Positions 26,507 through 35,684 of a DNA stretch of 64,000 nucleotides are shown in pieces; positions within the stretch are counted from its first letter, which is position 1; each line of letters starts with the position of its first letter. This stretch comes from Blastococcus carthaginiensis (lineage in GTDB: Bacteria; Actinomycetota; Actinomycetes; Mycobacteriales; Geodermatophilaceae). A model generated the notes under the pieces. The model had not been told where the DNA came from, ran no database searches, and was given only the letters and a program-made list of their open reading frames with translations. The position numbers and the translations under genes were made by a program. Location of the stretch: positions 104,383 to 168,382 of the forward strand of contig NZ_JASNFN010000014.1 in NCBI RefSeq assembly GCF_030731085.1, given 5' to 3'.

Positions 26507-27535
26507 GTGGAGATCCTCCAGTACGAGTTCATGCAGCGGGCGCTGCTGGCCAGCCTGATGGTGGGGCTGGCCGCGCCGGCGGTCGGCATCTTCCTGGTCC
26601 AGCGCCGGCTGTCGCTGCTGGGCGACGGCCTCGGGCACGTGGCGCTCGTCGGCGTGGGCGTCGGCGTCCTCACCTCGACCGCGCCGGTAGGCGCCGCGCT
26701 CGTGGCCGCGATCGCCGGGGCGGTGCTCATCGAGCTCGTCCGCGCCCGCGGCCGGACCAGCGGCGACGTGGCGCTCGCCGTCCTCTTCTACGGGGGCATC
26801 GCCGGCGGCGTGGTGCTGCTCAGCCTGGCGCCCCCCGGCCAGGCGACCAACCTCGACGCCTACCTGTTCGGGGCGATCACGACGACGAGCGCCGGCGACC
26901 TGGTGGCGTTCGGCGTCATCACCGTGGTGATCCTCTCGGTCGTGTGGCTGCTCGGGCAGCGGCTGTACGCGGTGAGCGACGACGAGGAGTACGCCCGCGC
27001 GGTGGGCCTGCCGGTGCTGGCGCTCAACGTGGTGCTCGCCGCGCTGGTGGCCTCGACGGTCGTGCTGTCGATGCGGGTGGTCGGCCTGCTGCTGATCAGC
27101 GCGCTGATGATCCTGCCCAGCGCCGTAGCCCAGCTGCTGGCCGGCAGCTTCCGGCAGGCGCTGCTGCTGGCCTGCGGCATCGGCCTGGTGGTCAGCGTCG
27201 CCGGCACCACGGCCTCGTACTACACGGGCACGCCGTCGGGCGGCACGATCGTGCTGCTGGCGATCGCGCTGTTCCTGCTCGTCACGCTGGCCGTCGCCGT
27301 CCGGGAGGCCACGGGCCGGCGGCGGCACCGGCGTAGGGTCGGCCTGCACGCCGCCCACCCCCACGAGCACGGGGAGGGCTGCGGCCATCGGCCGGTCCCG
27401 CACGGCGACCACGTGGACTACGACCACGACGGCCACCTGCACGCGCCGCACCGGACCGGCACGGGCGTGCACTACGACGAGCACGGCGAGCACCCGGTGC
27501 CGACACGGGTGGAGGGAAAGGCAGGCCGATCGTGA
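26507..27535 (+). CDS. znuB: Zinc ABC transporter, permease
   Basis: An ABC-3 family permease of 342 residues with about eight to nine hydrophobic helices, beginning MEILQYEFMQRALLASLMVGLAAPAVG. Conserved ABC-3 elements include LSLLGDGLGHVALVGVGVG and LLISALMILPSAVAQLLA. The last 60 residues are an unusually histidine-rich cytoplasmic tail (AAHPHEHGEGCGHRPVPHGDH and HDGHLHAPH). Such tails occur in zinc transporters and may sense or buffer the metal. The stop overlaps the zur start. Confidence 0.93.
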   Translation: MEILQYEFMQRALLASLMVGLAAPAVGIFLVQRRLSLLGDGLGHVALVGVGVGVLTSTAPVGAALVAAIAGAVLIELVRARGRTSGDVALAVLFYGGIAGGVVLLSLAPPGQATNLDAYLFGAITTTSAGDLVAFGVITVVILSVVWLLGQRLYAVSDDEEYARAVGLPVLALNVVLAALVASTVVLSMRVVGLLLISALMILPSAVAQLLAGSFRQALLLACGIGLVVSVAGTTASYYTGTPSGGTIVLLAIALFLLVTLAVAVREATGRRRHRRRVGLHAAHPHEHGEGCGHRPVPHGDHVDYDHDGHLHAPHRTGTGVHYDEHGEHPVPTRVEGKAGRS

Positions 27536-27948
27536 GCTCCCCCGACACCGCTCCCCCTGTCCGCCGGCAGACCCGCCAGCGCACCGCCGTCCTGGAGCTG
27601 CTCGACGAGCTCGACGGCTTCCGGAGCGCCCAGGACCTGCACGCCCTGCTGCGCGAGCGCGGCGACTCGGTGGGCCTGGCGACCGTCTACCGGGCACTGC
27701 AGGCGCTGGTCGACGACGGCCTGGTCGACGTCCTGCGCAGCGGCGAGGGCGAGGCCGCCTACCGGCGCTGCTCGCCGGTGCACCACCACCACCTGGTGTG
27801 CCGCTCCTGCGGGCGCACCGTGGAGGTCGCCGACCCGCCGGTGGAGCGGTGGGCGGCCAGGATCGCCGCCGAGCACGGCTTCGCCGACGTGCAGCACGAG
27901 CTGGAGGTGTTCGGCACCTGCGGGAGCTGCGCCGCGGCGCACGCTTGA
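27532..27948 (+). CDS. zur: Zinc uptake regulator Zur (Fur family)
   Basis: A 138-residue Fur-family repressor. The N-terminal winged helix has RRQTRQRTAVLELLDELDGF and SVGLATVYRALQALVDDGLV. The dimerisation domain carries HHHHLVCRSCG (Cys90, Cys93) and GTCGSC (Cys130, Cys133), the structural zinc site. Location as the last gene of znuACB and the operator in front of znuA indicate zinc-responsive autorepression. The GTG start overlaps the znuB stop by four bases. It is convergent with def, with a hairpin terminator between. Confidence 0.94.
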   Translation: MSSPDTAPPVRRQTRQRTAVLELLDELDGFRSAQDLHALLRERGDSVGLATVYRALQALVDDGLVDVLRSGEGEAAYRRCSPVHHHHLVCRSCGRTVEVADPPVERWAARIAAEHGFADVQHELEVFGTCGSCAAAHA

Positions 27949-27969
27949 GCATCGGATGATGTGCGCTGC

Positions 27970-27998
27970 CGCCCACTTCCAGGCGCCGGAAGTGGGCG
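27970..27998. terminator. Hairpin between zur and def (convergent)
   Basis: An 11-bp perfect stem (27970-27980 with 27988-27998) with a 7-base loop, 22 bases after the zur stop. No T tract. Confidence 0.65.
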
Positions 27999-28078
27999 TC
28001 GGTGCACTTCGTCGGCCGGTCACGGGGCTCGCGCCGGGGAGCTGCGCTGCCGCCCGCTGACGAACGCCGCGGGACGCG

Positions 28079-28561
28079 TCAGCGCTCGCGCAGCGCCCGC
28101 AGGGCACTCTTCCGGGCGTCACCGGTGAGCCGGTCGAGGAACACCTTGCCGTCGAGGTGGTCGACCTCGTGCTGCAGGCAGCGGGCCATGAGCCCCTCCC
28201 CCTCCAGCCGCAGCGGCTTGCCGTCGACGTCGAAGCCCTCCGCGACGCAGCGCATCGCGCGCACGGTCGGCGCCCAGATCCCCGGCACCGACAGGCAGCC
28301 CTCGTCGCCGTCCTGGATCTCCTCCGAGCGCTCGACGATGACCGGGTTGACCATGTGCCCGATGACGCCGTCGATGTTGTAGGAGAACGCGCGCACGTTG
28401 ACGCCGATCTGCGGTGCCGCGACCCCGGCCCGGCCGGGGTGGTCGACGGTCTCCTCCAGGTCGCGGACCAGCGCGGCCAGCCAGCCGTCGAAGGCCCGGA
28501 CCGGGTCCGAGGGGGTGCGCAGCACCGGGTCGCCGAGTTCGCGGATGGGGCGGATCGTCAC
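28079..28561 (-). CDS. def: Peptide deformylase
   Basis: Removes the formyl group from nascent proteins. The 160-residue product has the three metal-site motifs: GVAAPQIG (motif 1, preceded by GRA, so the usual first Gly is replaced, as in other actinobacterial forms), EGCLS with metal ligand Cys89, and HEVDH with His131, Glu132 and His135. Length and order are normal. It lies 30 bases downstream of proB on the same strand. It is the last gene before the convergent zinc operon. Confidence 0.95.
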   Translation of the reverse strand: MTIRPIRELGDPVLRTPSDPVRAFDGWLAALVRDLEETVDHPGRAGVAAPQIGVNVRAFSYNIDGVIGHMVNPVIVERSEEIQDGDEGCLSVPGIWAPTVRAMRCVAEGFDVDGKPLRLEGEGLMARCLQHEVDHLDGKVFLDRLTGDARKSALRALRER

Positions 28562-28591
28562 CGGGTCAGTCTCTCAGCCGGGCCGGGGCGC

Positions 28592-29716
28592 TCAGCGCAG
28601 GCGTCCGACCAGCACCATCTCGTCGCGGTGCACCACCTCGCGGCGGTACTCGGCCGGGAGGTCGCCGGTCTTGCGGCCGAGCAGCCGGGGCATCTCCCGC
28701 GCGTCGTAGGCGACCAGCCCGCGGGCGACCACCACGCCGTCCGGTCCGACCAGCTCCACCGGGTCGTCGGCGAGGAACTCCCCCGCCACCCCGGTGATGC
28801 CGGCCGCCAGCAGCGAGGCGTGCCGCTCTCGGAGCGCGGCGACCGCGCCGTCGTCCAGGAGCAGCCGGCCCCGCGGGCGGCTGGCGTAGCGCAGCCAGAA
28901 CTGGCGGGCGCTCGGCCGCTTGCCCATCGGCGCGAACAGGGTGCCCACCCGATCGCCGTCCAAGGCGCCCGCCGCCTGCGGGGTGGAGGTGACCACGACC
29001 GGCACCCCGGCGTGCGCGGCGATGAACGCCGCCTCGACCTTGGTCGCCATCCCACCGGTGCCCACGCCGTTGCGGCTGGCCGAGCCGAGGACGACCGAGG
29101 CCAGGTCCGCGGGGTCGCGCACGGTGTCGACCAGCTGCGCCGGCCCGGTGCGCGGGTCGCCGTCGTACACCCCGTCGACGTCGGAGAGCAGCACCAGGGC
29201 GTCGGCCTGCGAGACGTGGGCCACCAGGGCGGCGAGGCGGTCGTTGTCGCCGAAGCGGATCTCCTCGGTGGCGACCGTGTCGTTCTCGTTGACCACCGGC
29301 AGCACCCCGAGGTCCAGCAGCCGCTCCACCGTCCGGCGGGCGTTGCGGTAGTGGCTGCGGCGGGTGAGGTCGTCGGCGGTGAGCAGCACCTGGCCGACGG
29401 TGATCCCGTGCCGGGCGAACGCGTCGGCGTAGGTCTGCACCAGGCGCAGCTGCCCGACGCTGGCCGCGGCCTGCGCGGTCGCCAGGTCGCGGGGGCGCCC
29501 GTAGAGGCCGAGCGGTGCCAGCCCCGCGGCGATCGCGCCCGAGGAGACGAGCACGACCTGCCGGCCCGACGCCCGGACGGCGGCGAGGGCGTCGACCAGC
29601 GCGGTGAGGCGGTCGACGTCCAGGCCACCGGGCAGGGTGGTCAGCGAGGAGGAGCCGACCTTGACCACGACCCGGCCCGCCCCGGCGATGGCGGGGCGGG
29701 CGGCGGCCGGGGTCAC
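28592..29716 (-). CDS. proB: Glutamate 5-kinase
   Basis: ProB phosphorylates glutamate at the start of proline synthesis. The 374-residue product has the amino-acid kinase core (VVVKVGSSSLT, VVLVSSGAIAAGL, NENDTVATEEIRFGDNDRLAALVA, LSDVDGVYDGDP, GTGGMATKVEAA) and a C-terminal PUA domain (GRLLLDDGAVAALRERHASLL). GTG 29716 overlaps the obgE stop (GTGA). The conserved actinobacterial order rplU-rpmA-obgE-proB is seen here, with def added behind. Confidence 0.96.
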   Translation of the reverse strand: MTPAAARPAIAGAGRVVVKVGSSSLTTLPGGLDVDRLTALVDALAAVRASGRQVVLVSSGAIAAGLAPLGLYGRPRDLATAQAAASVGQLRLVQTYADAFARHGITVGQVLLTADDLTRRSHYRNARRTVERLLDLGVLPVVNENDTVATEEIRFGDNDRLAALVAHVSQADALVLLSDVDGVYDGDPRTGPAQLVDTVRDPADLASVVLGSASRNGVGTGGMATKVEAAFIAAHAGVPVVVTSTPQAAGALDGDRVGTLFAPMGKRPSARQFWLRYASRPRGRLLLDDGAVAALRERHASLLAAGITGVAGEFLADDPVELVGPDGVVVARGLVAYDAREMPRLLGRKTGDLPAEYRREVVHRDEMVLVGRLR

Positions 29717-31248
29717 CGGGAGCCCTCGCCGGCCCCACCGGGCAGGTCGTCGGCCAGCTCCTCGAGCTCGTCGTCGGTCCAGCCGTCCTCGGTGGCCTCG
29801 AAGGGCACCCGGCGGGCGCGCTTGGCCGCCAGCCGCTCGGACGCCCCGATGCGCTCGTTGCTCTCGAGCCGGTTGTCGGTGCCGCGCCCGCCGAGGCCCG
29901 CGGACTCCTCGGCGGTGAGGGTGCCGGCGGGCAGCGTCGGCGCCCAGTCGAAGGTGACGTCGCCGATGGTGACGGCATCGCCCTCACGGGCACCGGCCTT
30001 GGCCAGCTCCTCCTCGACGCCGAGCCGGTTGAGCCGGTCGGCGAGGTAGCCGACGGCCTCGTCGTTGCTGAAGTCGGTCTGCCGCACCCACCGCTCGGGC
30101 TTCACGCCGCGGACGACGAACGAGTCCGGGTCGTCGGGATCGCGCTCCACGGTGAAGCCGGTGTCGTCGACGGCCCGCGGGGTCAGCGTCACGCGCACCG
30201 GCTCGGGCGCCGGCAGCGCGGCCCGGTGCTCCTCCACGGCGCCGGCCAGCGCGTACCCGAAGGCGGCGAGCCCCTCCCCGGTGACGGCGCTGATCGGGAA
30301 CACCTGCAGGCCGCGCGCCTCCAGGGCGCCGCGGACCAGGTCGACCAGCTCCCGGCCGTCGGGGACGTCGATCTTGTTGAGCACGGCGATGCGGAGCCGG
30401 CCGACGAGGTCCAGCTGGTCGCCGCCGGCCGCCGCACTCGAGTACAGGGCGAGTTCGTGCTCCAGCGCGTCGATGTCGGTCTCGGGGTCGCGCCCGGGCT
30501 CCATCGTCGCCATGTCGATGACGTGCACCAGGACGGCGCAGCGCTCGACGTGCCGCAGGAACTGCAGGCCCAGGCCCTTGCCGGCCGAGGCCCCGGGGAT
30601 CAGGCCCGGCACGTCGGCCATCGTGTAGACGGTGTCGCCGGAGCGGACCACGCCGAGGTTGGGCACCAGGGTGGTGAAGGGGTAGTCCGCGATCTTCGGC
30701 CGGGCGGCCGACATCGCGGCGACCAGCGAGGACTTGCCGGCCGACGGGTACCCGACCAGGCCGACGTCGGCGATGCTCTTGAGCTCCAGCACCGCGTCGA
30801 AGGTCTCGCCCGGCTCACCCAGCAGCGCGAATCCGGGCGCCTTGCGGCGGTTGTTGGCGAGCGCGGCGTTGCCCAGCCCGCCCTTGCCGCCGTGGGCCAG
30901 CACCACGCGGGTGCCGGCGCCGACCAGGTCGGCGATCTGCCGGCCGTCGGGCGTGCTCACGACCGTGCCCTCGGGCACGCGGAGCACCCGCTCCTCGCCG
31001 CGCGCGCCGTGCCGGTTGCTCCCGGCGCCGGGGCGGCCGTTGGCCGCCTTCTGGTGCGGGCGGTGGTGGAAGTCCAGCAGCGTGTGCACGCTCGGATCGA
31101 CCTCGAGGACGACGTCGCCGCCGTCCCCGCCGTTGCCCCCGTCGGGCCCGCCGAGCGGCTTGAACTTCTCACGGTGCACCGACGACACGCCGTGCCCACC
31201 GTTGCCGGCGGCGACGTGGATCGTCACCCGGTCGACGAAAGCGGCCAT
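29713..31248 (-). CDS. obgE: Obg-family GTPase (CgtA)
   Basis: A ribosome-associated GTPase that acts in 50S assembly and stress control. The 511-residue product has the glycine-rich Obg domain (VAAGNGGHGVSSVHREKFKP, GGPDGGNGGDGGDV), the G domain (G1 GYPSAGKSS about residues 166-174, G3 DVPG, G4 NKID) and the C-terminal OCT domain (DPDSFVVRGVKPERWV). A further 60 residues of charged tail end it, longer than in E. coli and common in actinobacteria. It is downstream of rplU-rpmA, with a strong hairpin between. Confidence 0.96.
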   Translation of the reverse strand: MAAFVDRVTIHVAAGNGGHGVSSVHREKFKPLGGPDGGNGGDGGDVVLEVDPSVHTLLDFHHRPHQKAANGRPGAGSNRHGARGEERVLRVPEGTVVSTPDGRQIADLVGAGTRVVLAHGGKGGLGNAALANNRRKAPGFALLGEPGETFDAVLELKSIADVGLVGYPSAGKSSLVAAMSAARPKIADYPFTTLVPNLGVVRSGDTVYTMADVPGLIPGASAGKGLGLQFLRHVERCAVLVHVIDMATMEPGRDPETDIDALEHELALYSSAAAGGDQLDLVGRLRIAVLNKIDVPDGRELVDLVRGALEARGLQVFPISAVTGEGLAAFGYALAGAVEEHRAALPAPEPVRVTLTPRAVDDTGFTVERDPDDPDSFVVRGVKPERWVRQTDFSNDEAVGYLADRLNRLGVEEELAKAGAREGDAVTIGDVTFDWAPTLPAGTLTAEESAGLGGRGTDNRLESNERIGASERLAAKRARRVPFEATEDGWTDDELEELADDLPGGAGEGSR

Positions 31249-31279
31249 GCCCGCCGCCTCCTAGCTAGCTGACAAGCGC

Positions 31280-31315
31280 CACGAGCGCACGGGCCGGTCG
31301 GCCCGTGCGCTCGTG
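31280..31315 (-). terminator. Hairpin between rpmA and obgE
   Basis: A perfect 16-bp stem (31280-31295 with 31300-31315) with loop GGTC. It would cut or attenuate transcription from the ribosomal protein genes into obgE. No T tract. Confidence 0.7.
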
Positions 31316-31334
31316 AGCGGAACGAATGTGGAGA

Positions 31335-31592
31335 TCAGGCCTCGACCGCGGTGATGGAGACGGTCTTGCGTCCCCGTCGCGTGCCGAAGGTGACCGCGCC
31401 CGGCGCGAGCGCGAACAGCGTGTCGTCGCCGCCGCGGCCGACACCCAGGCCCGGGTGGAAATGGGTGCCGCGCTGGCGGACGATGATCTCGCCGGCCTTG
31501 ACGACCTGGCCGCCGAAGCGCTTCACGCCGAGGCGCTGGGCGTTCGAGTCGCGGCCGTTCCGGGAGGACGAGGCGCCCTTCTTGTGTGCCAT
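31335..31592 (-). CDS. rpmA: 50S ribosomal protein L27
   Basis: An 85-residue protein beginning MAHKKGASSSRNGRDSNAQR, the typical L27 N-terminus that reaches the peptidyl transferase centre. GGQVVKAGEIIVRQRGT and FHPGLGVGRGGDDTLFAL follow. ATG 31592 is 7 bases after the rplU stop. L27 here needs no N-terminal processing, since the Met-Ala-His start is the mature type. Confidence 0.97.
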   Translation of the reverse strand: MAHKKGASSSRNGRDSNAQRLGVKRFGGQVVKAGEIIVRQRGTHFHPGLGVGRGGDDTLFALAPGAVTFGTRRGRKTVSITAVEA

Positions 31593-31599
31593 GTCGGCG

Positions 31600-31911
31600 T
31601 CAGCCCTTCGTGATGTCGCGGACCACGACGTCGGTGAGGCGCTGACGGTGCCCCTGACGCTTGTGGTAGCCGGTCTTGTTCTTGAACTTGTGGATGTGGA
31701 TCTTCGGACCCTTGCCGTGGGCGAGGATCTCACCCGTCACGGTCACCTTCGCCAGGGCCGTCGCGTCGCTGGTGACGGTGTCGCCGTCGACCAGGAGGAT
31801 GGCCGGCAGGGTGACGGTGTCGCCAGCCTCACCGGCGAGACGGTTGATCGTGAACGTGTCGCCCACGGCCACCTTGTGCTGGCTCCCGCCAGCCTTCACC
31901 ACTGCGTACAC
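31600..31911 (-). CDS. rplU: 50S ribosomal protein L21
   Basis: A 103-residue protein. It starts at GTG 31911 (VYAVVKAGGSQHKVAVGD); a second GTG at 31914 is also possible, and the frame extends upstream only as shadow. The C-terminal signature KIHIHKFKNKTGYHKRQGHRQRLT is diagnostic for L21. rpmA follows immediately. The 260 bases between rplU and rne hold the rne terminator and, on the minus strand, the rplU leader and promoter. Confidence 0.96.
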   Translation of the reverse strand: MYAVVKAGGSQHKVAVGDTFTINRLAGEAGDTVTLPAILLVDGDTVTSDATALAKVTVTGEILAHGKGPKIHIHKFKNKTGYHKRQGHRQRLTDVVVRDITKG

Positions 31912-32117
31912 CACTGACTCCTGTTCGCGTTTCTCACGTCGAGCTCTGTGTCCGGCGCGCACGACCGGGGGGCGCCGGGTGCTTGGACGGGCTGCGCACG
32001 CCATCCCGGCGGCGCCCGGAGGCGCCTGCGCGGTGGCGCAGCAACCCGTCCAGCGTACCCGAGCCGTCCCGGGGCGGTCGACGCACCCTGGTTGTGGCCC
32101 TGCTGACCCCGTTCCCC

Positions 32118-32152
32118 CGGATCGGCGACCCCGCTCGGGGGCCGCCGATCCG
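32118..32152 (-). terminator. Hairpin after rne
   Basis: An outer stem GGATCGGC/GCCGATCC (32119-32126 with 32144-32151) and an inner CCCC/GGGG stem lie 20 bases after the rne stop codon. No T tract. Confidence 0.65.
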
Positions 32153-32171
32153 CGGGATGCCGGTCCGGGAC

Positions 32172-35100
32172 CTAGCTGACCGGGGGGCCGGCCGGCCGGC
32201 TGGCCGCCCGGCGGCGCCGCGGCCGGGGAGCCGCGGCAGGTGCCTCGCCGTTCCCGGAAGCCTGCGTCTCCGGGGCCGGCGGGGCTTCATGCGTCTGCGG
32301 GACGTCGTGGGCCGGCGGGGCGTCCTTCACCTGCGCACCGGCGTCGGCGGCGTGCGCCACCCCGCCGGGGACGACGTCGGCGGCCGTCGTGGCCGGGGTG
32401 ATCGGCACCGCGTCCTGCTCCGGGGCCTCCACGGCGGCGACCTCACCGGCCGGGAGGACGTCGTCGGCTCCCGTCGCCGCCTCGGCGGCGGGCACCGGCA
32501 CCGGGGCCGTCCCCGGCAGCGGCGGGACCGTCGTCACCGGGGCGTCGGCCGCCTCGGGCGCGGGCGCCGCGGGGTCGACCTCCTCGACCGTCTCGGCGGA
32601 GCCGTCGGCGACGGGCTCGCCGGCCGGCGTCCCGTCGTCGGCGCGGGTGCCGGCGAGCACGGCGGCGTCCTCGGCCGCGCGCTCCTCCCCCGACTGCCCG
32701 CGGTTGCGGCGGCCCCGGCTGCGGCGACCGCCGCTGCGGCCGCCCTCGGTGGCGTCGCCGTCACCCGCGGAGGCTTCGGCGGCGACCGGCTGGGCCGTCT
32801 CCTCGACCTCCTTGGCGGCGGGGACCTCCTTGGCGGCGGGGACCTCCTTGGCGGGCGTCTCCTTGCCCGAGGTCTCCTTGCCGCCACCGCCGTTGCCGCG
32901 GTTGCGCCCGCTACCGGAGTCCTTGCCGCCGCCGGAGTCCTTCGCGGCGTCCTTCCCGCCGGAGCCGTTGCCGCCCGAGCCGCCGCCCCGGCGCTTCTCG
33001 TCCACCGGATCGGTGCTGACGACGATCCCGCGGCCGCGGCAGTGCTCGCAGGCCTCGGAGAAGACCTCCAGCAGCCCCTGGCCCACCCGCTTGCGGGTCA
33101 TCTGGACCAGGCCGAGCGAGGTCACCTCGGCGACCTGGTGCTTGGTGCGGTCGCGGCCCAGGCACTCGGTCAGCCGCCGCAGCACGAGGTCGCGGTTGCT
33201 CTCGAGCACCATGTCGATGAAGTCGATGACGATGATGCCGCCGATGTCGCGCAGCCGGAGCTGGCGGACGATCTCCTCCGCGGCCTCCATGTTGTTGCGC
33301 GTCACCGTCTGCTCGAGGTTGCCGCCCGAGCCGGTGAACTTCCCGGTGTTGACGTCGACGACGGTCATCGCCTCGGTCCGGTCGATCACCAGAGAGCCGC
33401 CCGACGGCAGCCAGACCTTGCGATCCAGCGCCTTGGTGAGCTGCTCGTCGATCCGCAGGTCGCGGAAGACGTCGCCCTCGCCGGTGTAGCGGGTGAGCCG
33501 CTCGGTGAGCTCGGGCGAGACGTGCGCGACGTAGGCCTCGACGGTGTCCCAGGCGTCGTCGCCCTGGACCACGAGCTCCTTGAAGTCCTCGTTGAAGACG
33601 TCGCGGATGACCCGGATCGCGAGGTCGGGCTCGCCGTAGAGCAGCGTCGGCGCGTTCGACGTCGACTCCGACTTCTGCTTGATGACGTCCCACTGCGCCT
33701 TGAGCCGGTTGACGTCGCGCGTGAGCTCCTCCTCCGAGGCGCCCTCCGCGGCGGTCCGGATGATGACGCCGGCGTCCTCGGGGACGATCTTCTTGAGGAT
33801 GTCCTTGAGCCGCTGGCGCTCGGTGTCGGGGAGCTTCCGGCTGATCCCGGTCATCGATCCGCCGGGCACGTAGACCAGGAAGCGGCCGGGCAGGTTGATC
33901 TGCTGGGTCAGCCGGGCGCCCTTGTGGCCGATCGGGTCCTTGGTGACCTGCACCAGGATCTTGTCCCCGGACTTGAACGCCTGCTCGATCGAGCGCTGCT
34001 TCCCCGAGAGCCCGGCGGCGTCCCAGTTGACCTCGCCGGCGTAGACGACGGCGTTTCGGCCCTTGCCGATGTCGACGAACGCCGCCTCCATGCTGGGGAG
34101 CACGTTCTGCACCCGGCCCAGGTAGACGTTGCCCGCGAACGACGTCGCCGAGGCCTGGGTGACGTAGTGCTCGACCAGCACGTCGTCCTCGAGGACGGCG
34201 ATCTGCGTCCGCTCGCCGCGCTGGCGGATGACCATCGTGCGGTCGACCGCCTCGCGGCGGGCCAGGAACTCGGCCTCGGTGAGGATCGGCTGGCGGCGGC
34301 GGCCGGTGTCCCGGCCGTCCCGGCGGCGCTGGCGCTTGGCCTCCAGCCGGGTGGAGCCGGTGATGCCGCGGACGTCGTCGTCACTCGTCGTGCGGCCGTT
34401 GCGGCCGGCCCGCTCGGGGCGGTCGTCGTCGTCGGTGTCCTCGCCGCTGTCATCGGCGCCGGAACTGCTGCCCCGACGGCGGCGACGGCGCCGCCGGCGG
34501 GTGCCCGAGCCGGTCGAGCCCTCGTCGTCGTTGTCGTCCTCGTCGCCTTCGCCCGCGTCGCCGGACGTGTCCTCGTCCTCGGCGTCGTCGGTCTGCGGGC
34601 GCTCGTCGGCGGTGTCGTCGTCGGAGTCCGCGGAGTCCTCGCCGCTGCGGCCGCGGCCGCGGCCGCGGCGGCCACGCCGGCGGCGACGGCTCGCCGACGA
34701 GCCGCCCTCGTCGCGGTCCTCGCCGGAGTCGTCGCGGTCGTCGGCGTCCTCGGCCTGCTCGTCGTCGGTCTCGGCCTCGGCCCGCTCCGGCTGCTCCTCG
34801 GCGGCGCGGCGGCGCGAACGGCTGCGGCGGGATCGCGGCGCCTCCTCGGCGGGGGCCTCGTCGCGGTCCCGCTCCTCGGCGGTGCCCTCGGAGACGTCGG
34901 GCTCGGGCGACTCCGCGGGGCGGCGGCTGCGCCGGCGGGGCGCCGGGGGCGCGTCGTCGGGCGGCGCCACGAAGCTCACGAACGCCGGGATCGCCGCCGC
35001 GACGACCGGGCGCGCGGGCTCGACCGGCTCCGGGTCGGGCGCGGCCGCACCGGCCGGGCGGGTGGCCCGGCGGCGGGGGCGGGCGACGACCGCGGTCGGC

Positions 35101-35363
35101 TCCGGGGAGCTGAACTGGGCGCCGAACCGCGGCCCGGCCGGCTCGGGCTCCTCGGCCGCGGTCGCGTCCTCGGCCTCCGGCGTCGCGTCCTCGGCCTCCG
35201 GCGTCGCCTCGTCGTCCTCGTCGGCGTCGGTCTCCGCCGCCCCCTCCTCGGGGGCCGCCGGGATGCCGGTGGCCTCCGCCTCGGCGGGCTGCGGTGTGCC
35301 AGACGGGACGGCGGCGTCCGTCGTGTCGTCGGTGTCGGTGGTCGGGTGGTCGGTGTCAGCCAC
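32172..35363 (-). CDS. rne: Ribonuclease E/G family protein
   Basis: The 1063-residue product is an actinobacterial RNase E, an endonuclease for rRNA maturation and mRNA decay. The catalytic core lies in the centre (about residues 390-800). It has an S1-like start (SFAGNVYLGRVQNVLPSMEAAFVDIGKGRNAVV), DNase I-like acidic residues in VVDVNTGKFTG and IVIDFIDM, and the zinc-link CEHC near residue 773. The core is flanked by about 375 N-terminal residues made of acidic stretches alternating with Arg-rich blocks (SRRRRRGRRGRGRGR), and by a Pro/Ala/Gly-rich C-terminal scaffold tail. Both arms are probably disordered and bind RNA or partners. The stop codon is TAG. The radical SAM pair lies upstream on the same strand. 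Confidence 0.94.
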   Translation of the reverse strand: MADTDHPTTDTDDTTDAAVPSGTPQPAEAEATGIPAAPEEGAAETDADEDDEATPEAEDATPEAEDATAAEEPEPAGPRFGAQFSSPEPTAVVARPRRRATRPAGAAAPDPEPVEPARPVVAAAIPAFVSFVAPPDDAPPAPRRRSRRPAESPEPDVSEGTAEERDRDEAPAEEAPRSRRSRSRRRAAEEQPERAEAETDDEQAEDADDRDDSGEDRDEGGSSASRRRRRGRRGRGRGRSGEDSADSDDDTADERPQTDDAEDEDTSGDAGEGDEDDNDDEGSTGSGTRRRRRRRRRGSSSGADDSGEDTDDDDRPERAGRNGRTTSDDDVRGITGSTRLEAKRQRRRDGRDTGRRRQPILTEAEFLARREAVDRTMVIRQRGERTQIAVLEDDVLVEHYVTQASATSFAGNVYLGRVQNVLPSMEAAFVDIGKGRNAVVYAGEVNWDAAGLSGKQRSIEQAFKSGDKILVQVTKDPIGHKGARLTQQINLPGRFLVYVPGGSMTGISRKLPDTERQRLKDILKKIVPEDAGVIIRTAAEGASEEELTRDVNRLKAQWDVIKQKSESTSNAPTLLYGEPDLAIRVIRDVFNEDFKELVVQGDDAWDTVEAYVAHVSPELTERLTRYTGEGDVFRDLRIDEQLTKALDRKVWLPSGGSLVIDRTEAMTVVDVNTGKFTGSGGNLEQTVTRNNMEAAEEIVRQLRLRDIGGIIVIDFIDMVLESNRDLVLRRLTECLGRDRTKHQVAEVTSLGLVQMTRKRVGQGLLEVFSEACEHCRGRGIVVSTDPVDEKRRGGGSGGNGSGGKDAAKDSGGGKDSGSGRNRGNGGGGKETSGKETPAKEVPAAKEVPAAKEVEETAQPVAAEASAGDGDATEGGRSGGRRSRGRRNRGQSGEERAAEDAAVLAGTRADDGTPAGEPVADGSAETVEEVDPAAPAPEAADAPVTTVPPLPGTAPVPVPAAEAATGADDVLPAGEVAAVEAPEQDAVPITPATTAADVVPGGVAHAADAGAQVKDAPPAHDVPQTHEAPPAPETQASGNGEAPAAAPRPRRRRAASRPAGPPVS

Positions 35364-35684
35364 GAGGGCTCTCGCCTCCTGTGCTGCTCCCGGGCGCCGA
35401 TCGGTGAGGACTGGCGGCCGCGCAGGAACACGGGGTTGGGCGGGGCGGGCCGCCGCGGGGGTGTGGCGGACGAACTCGCCCTGCGAAGTCTGTGGGCGGC
35501 TCCCGCGCGACGGTTGCCGCGGCAGGGAGCCGGTGTGCGGTGGTGCCCGTCCCGCGGTGACGCCGGGGGCGGTGGTGCGGGTCCTGCGGTGGTCTGGGCG
35601 TCCGGGCCGGGCTGGCCCGGGACGGGCGCGTCACGTCTGGCAGCCGTGCCGCTCGACAGCGCGCGGTCTCCGGGCGTCCGCCGG
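35364..35684. other. Intergenic stretch upstream of rne
   Basis: 321 bases without a supported gene. Open frames on both strands here are compositional shadows. It should contain the rne promoter and a long leader; RNase E genes often have long leaders used for autoregulation, but I cannot identify a specific structure. Confidence 0.5.
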
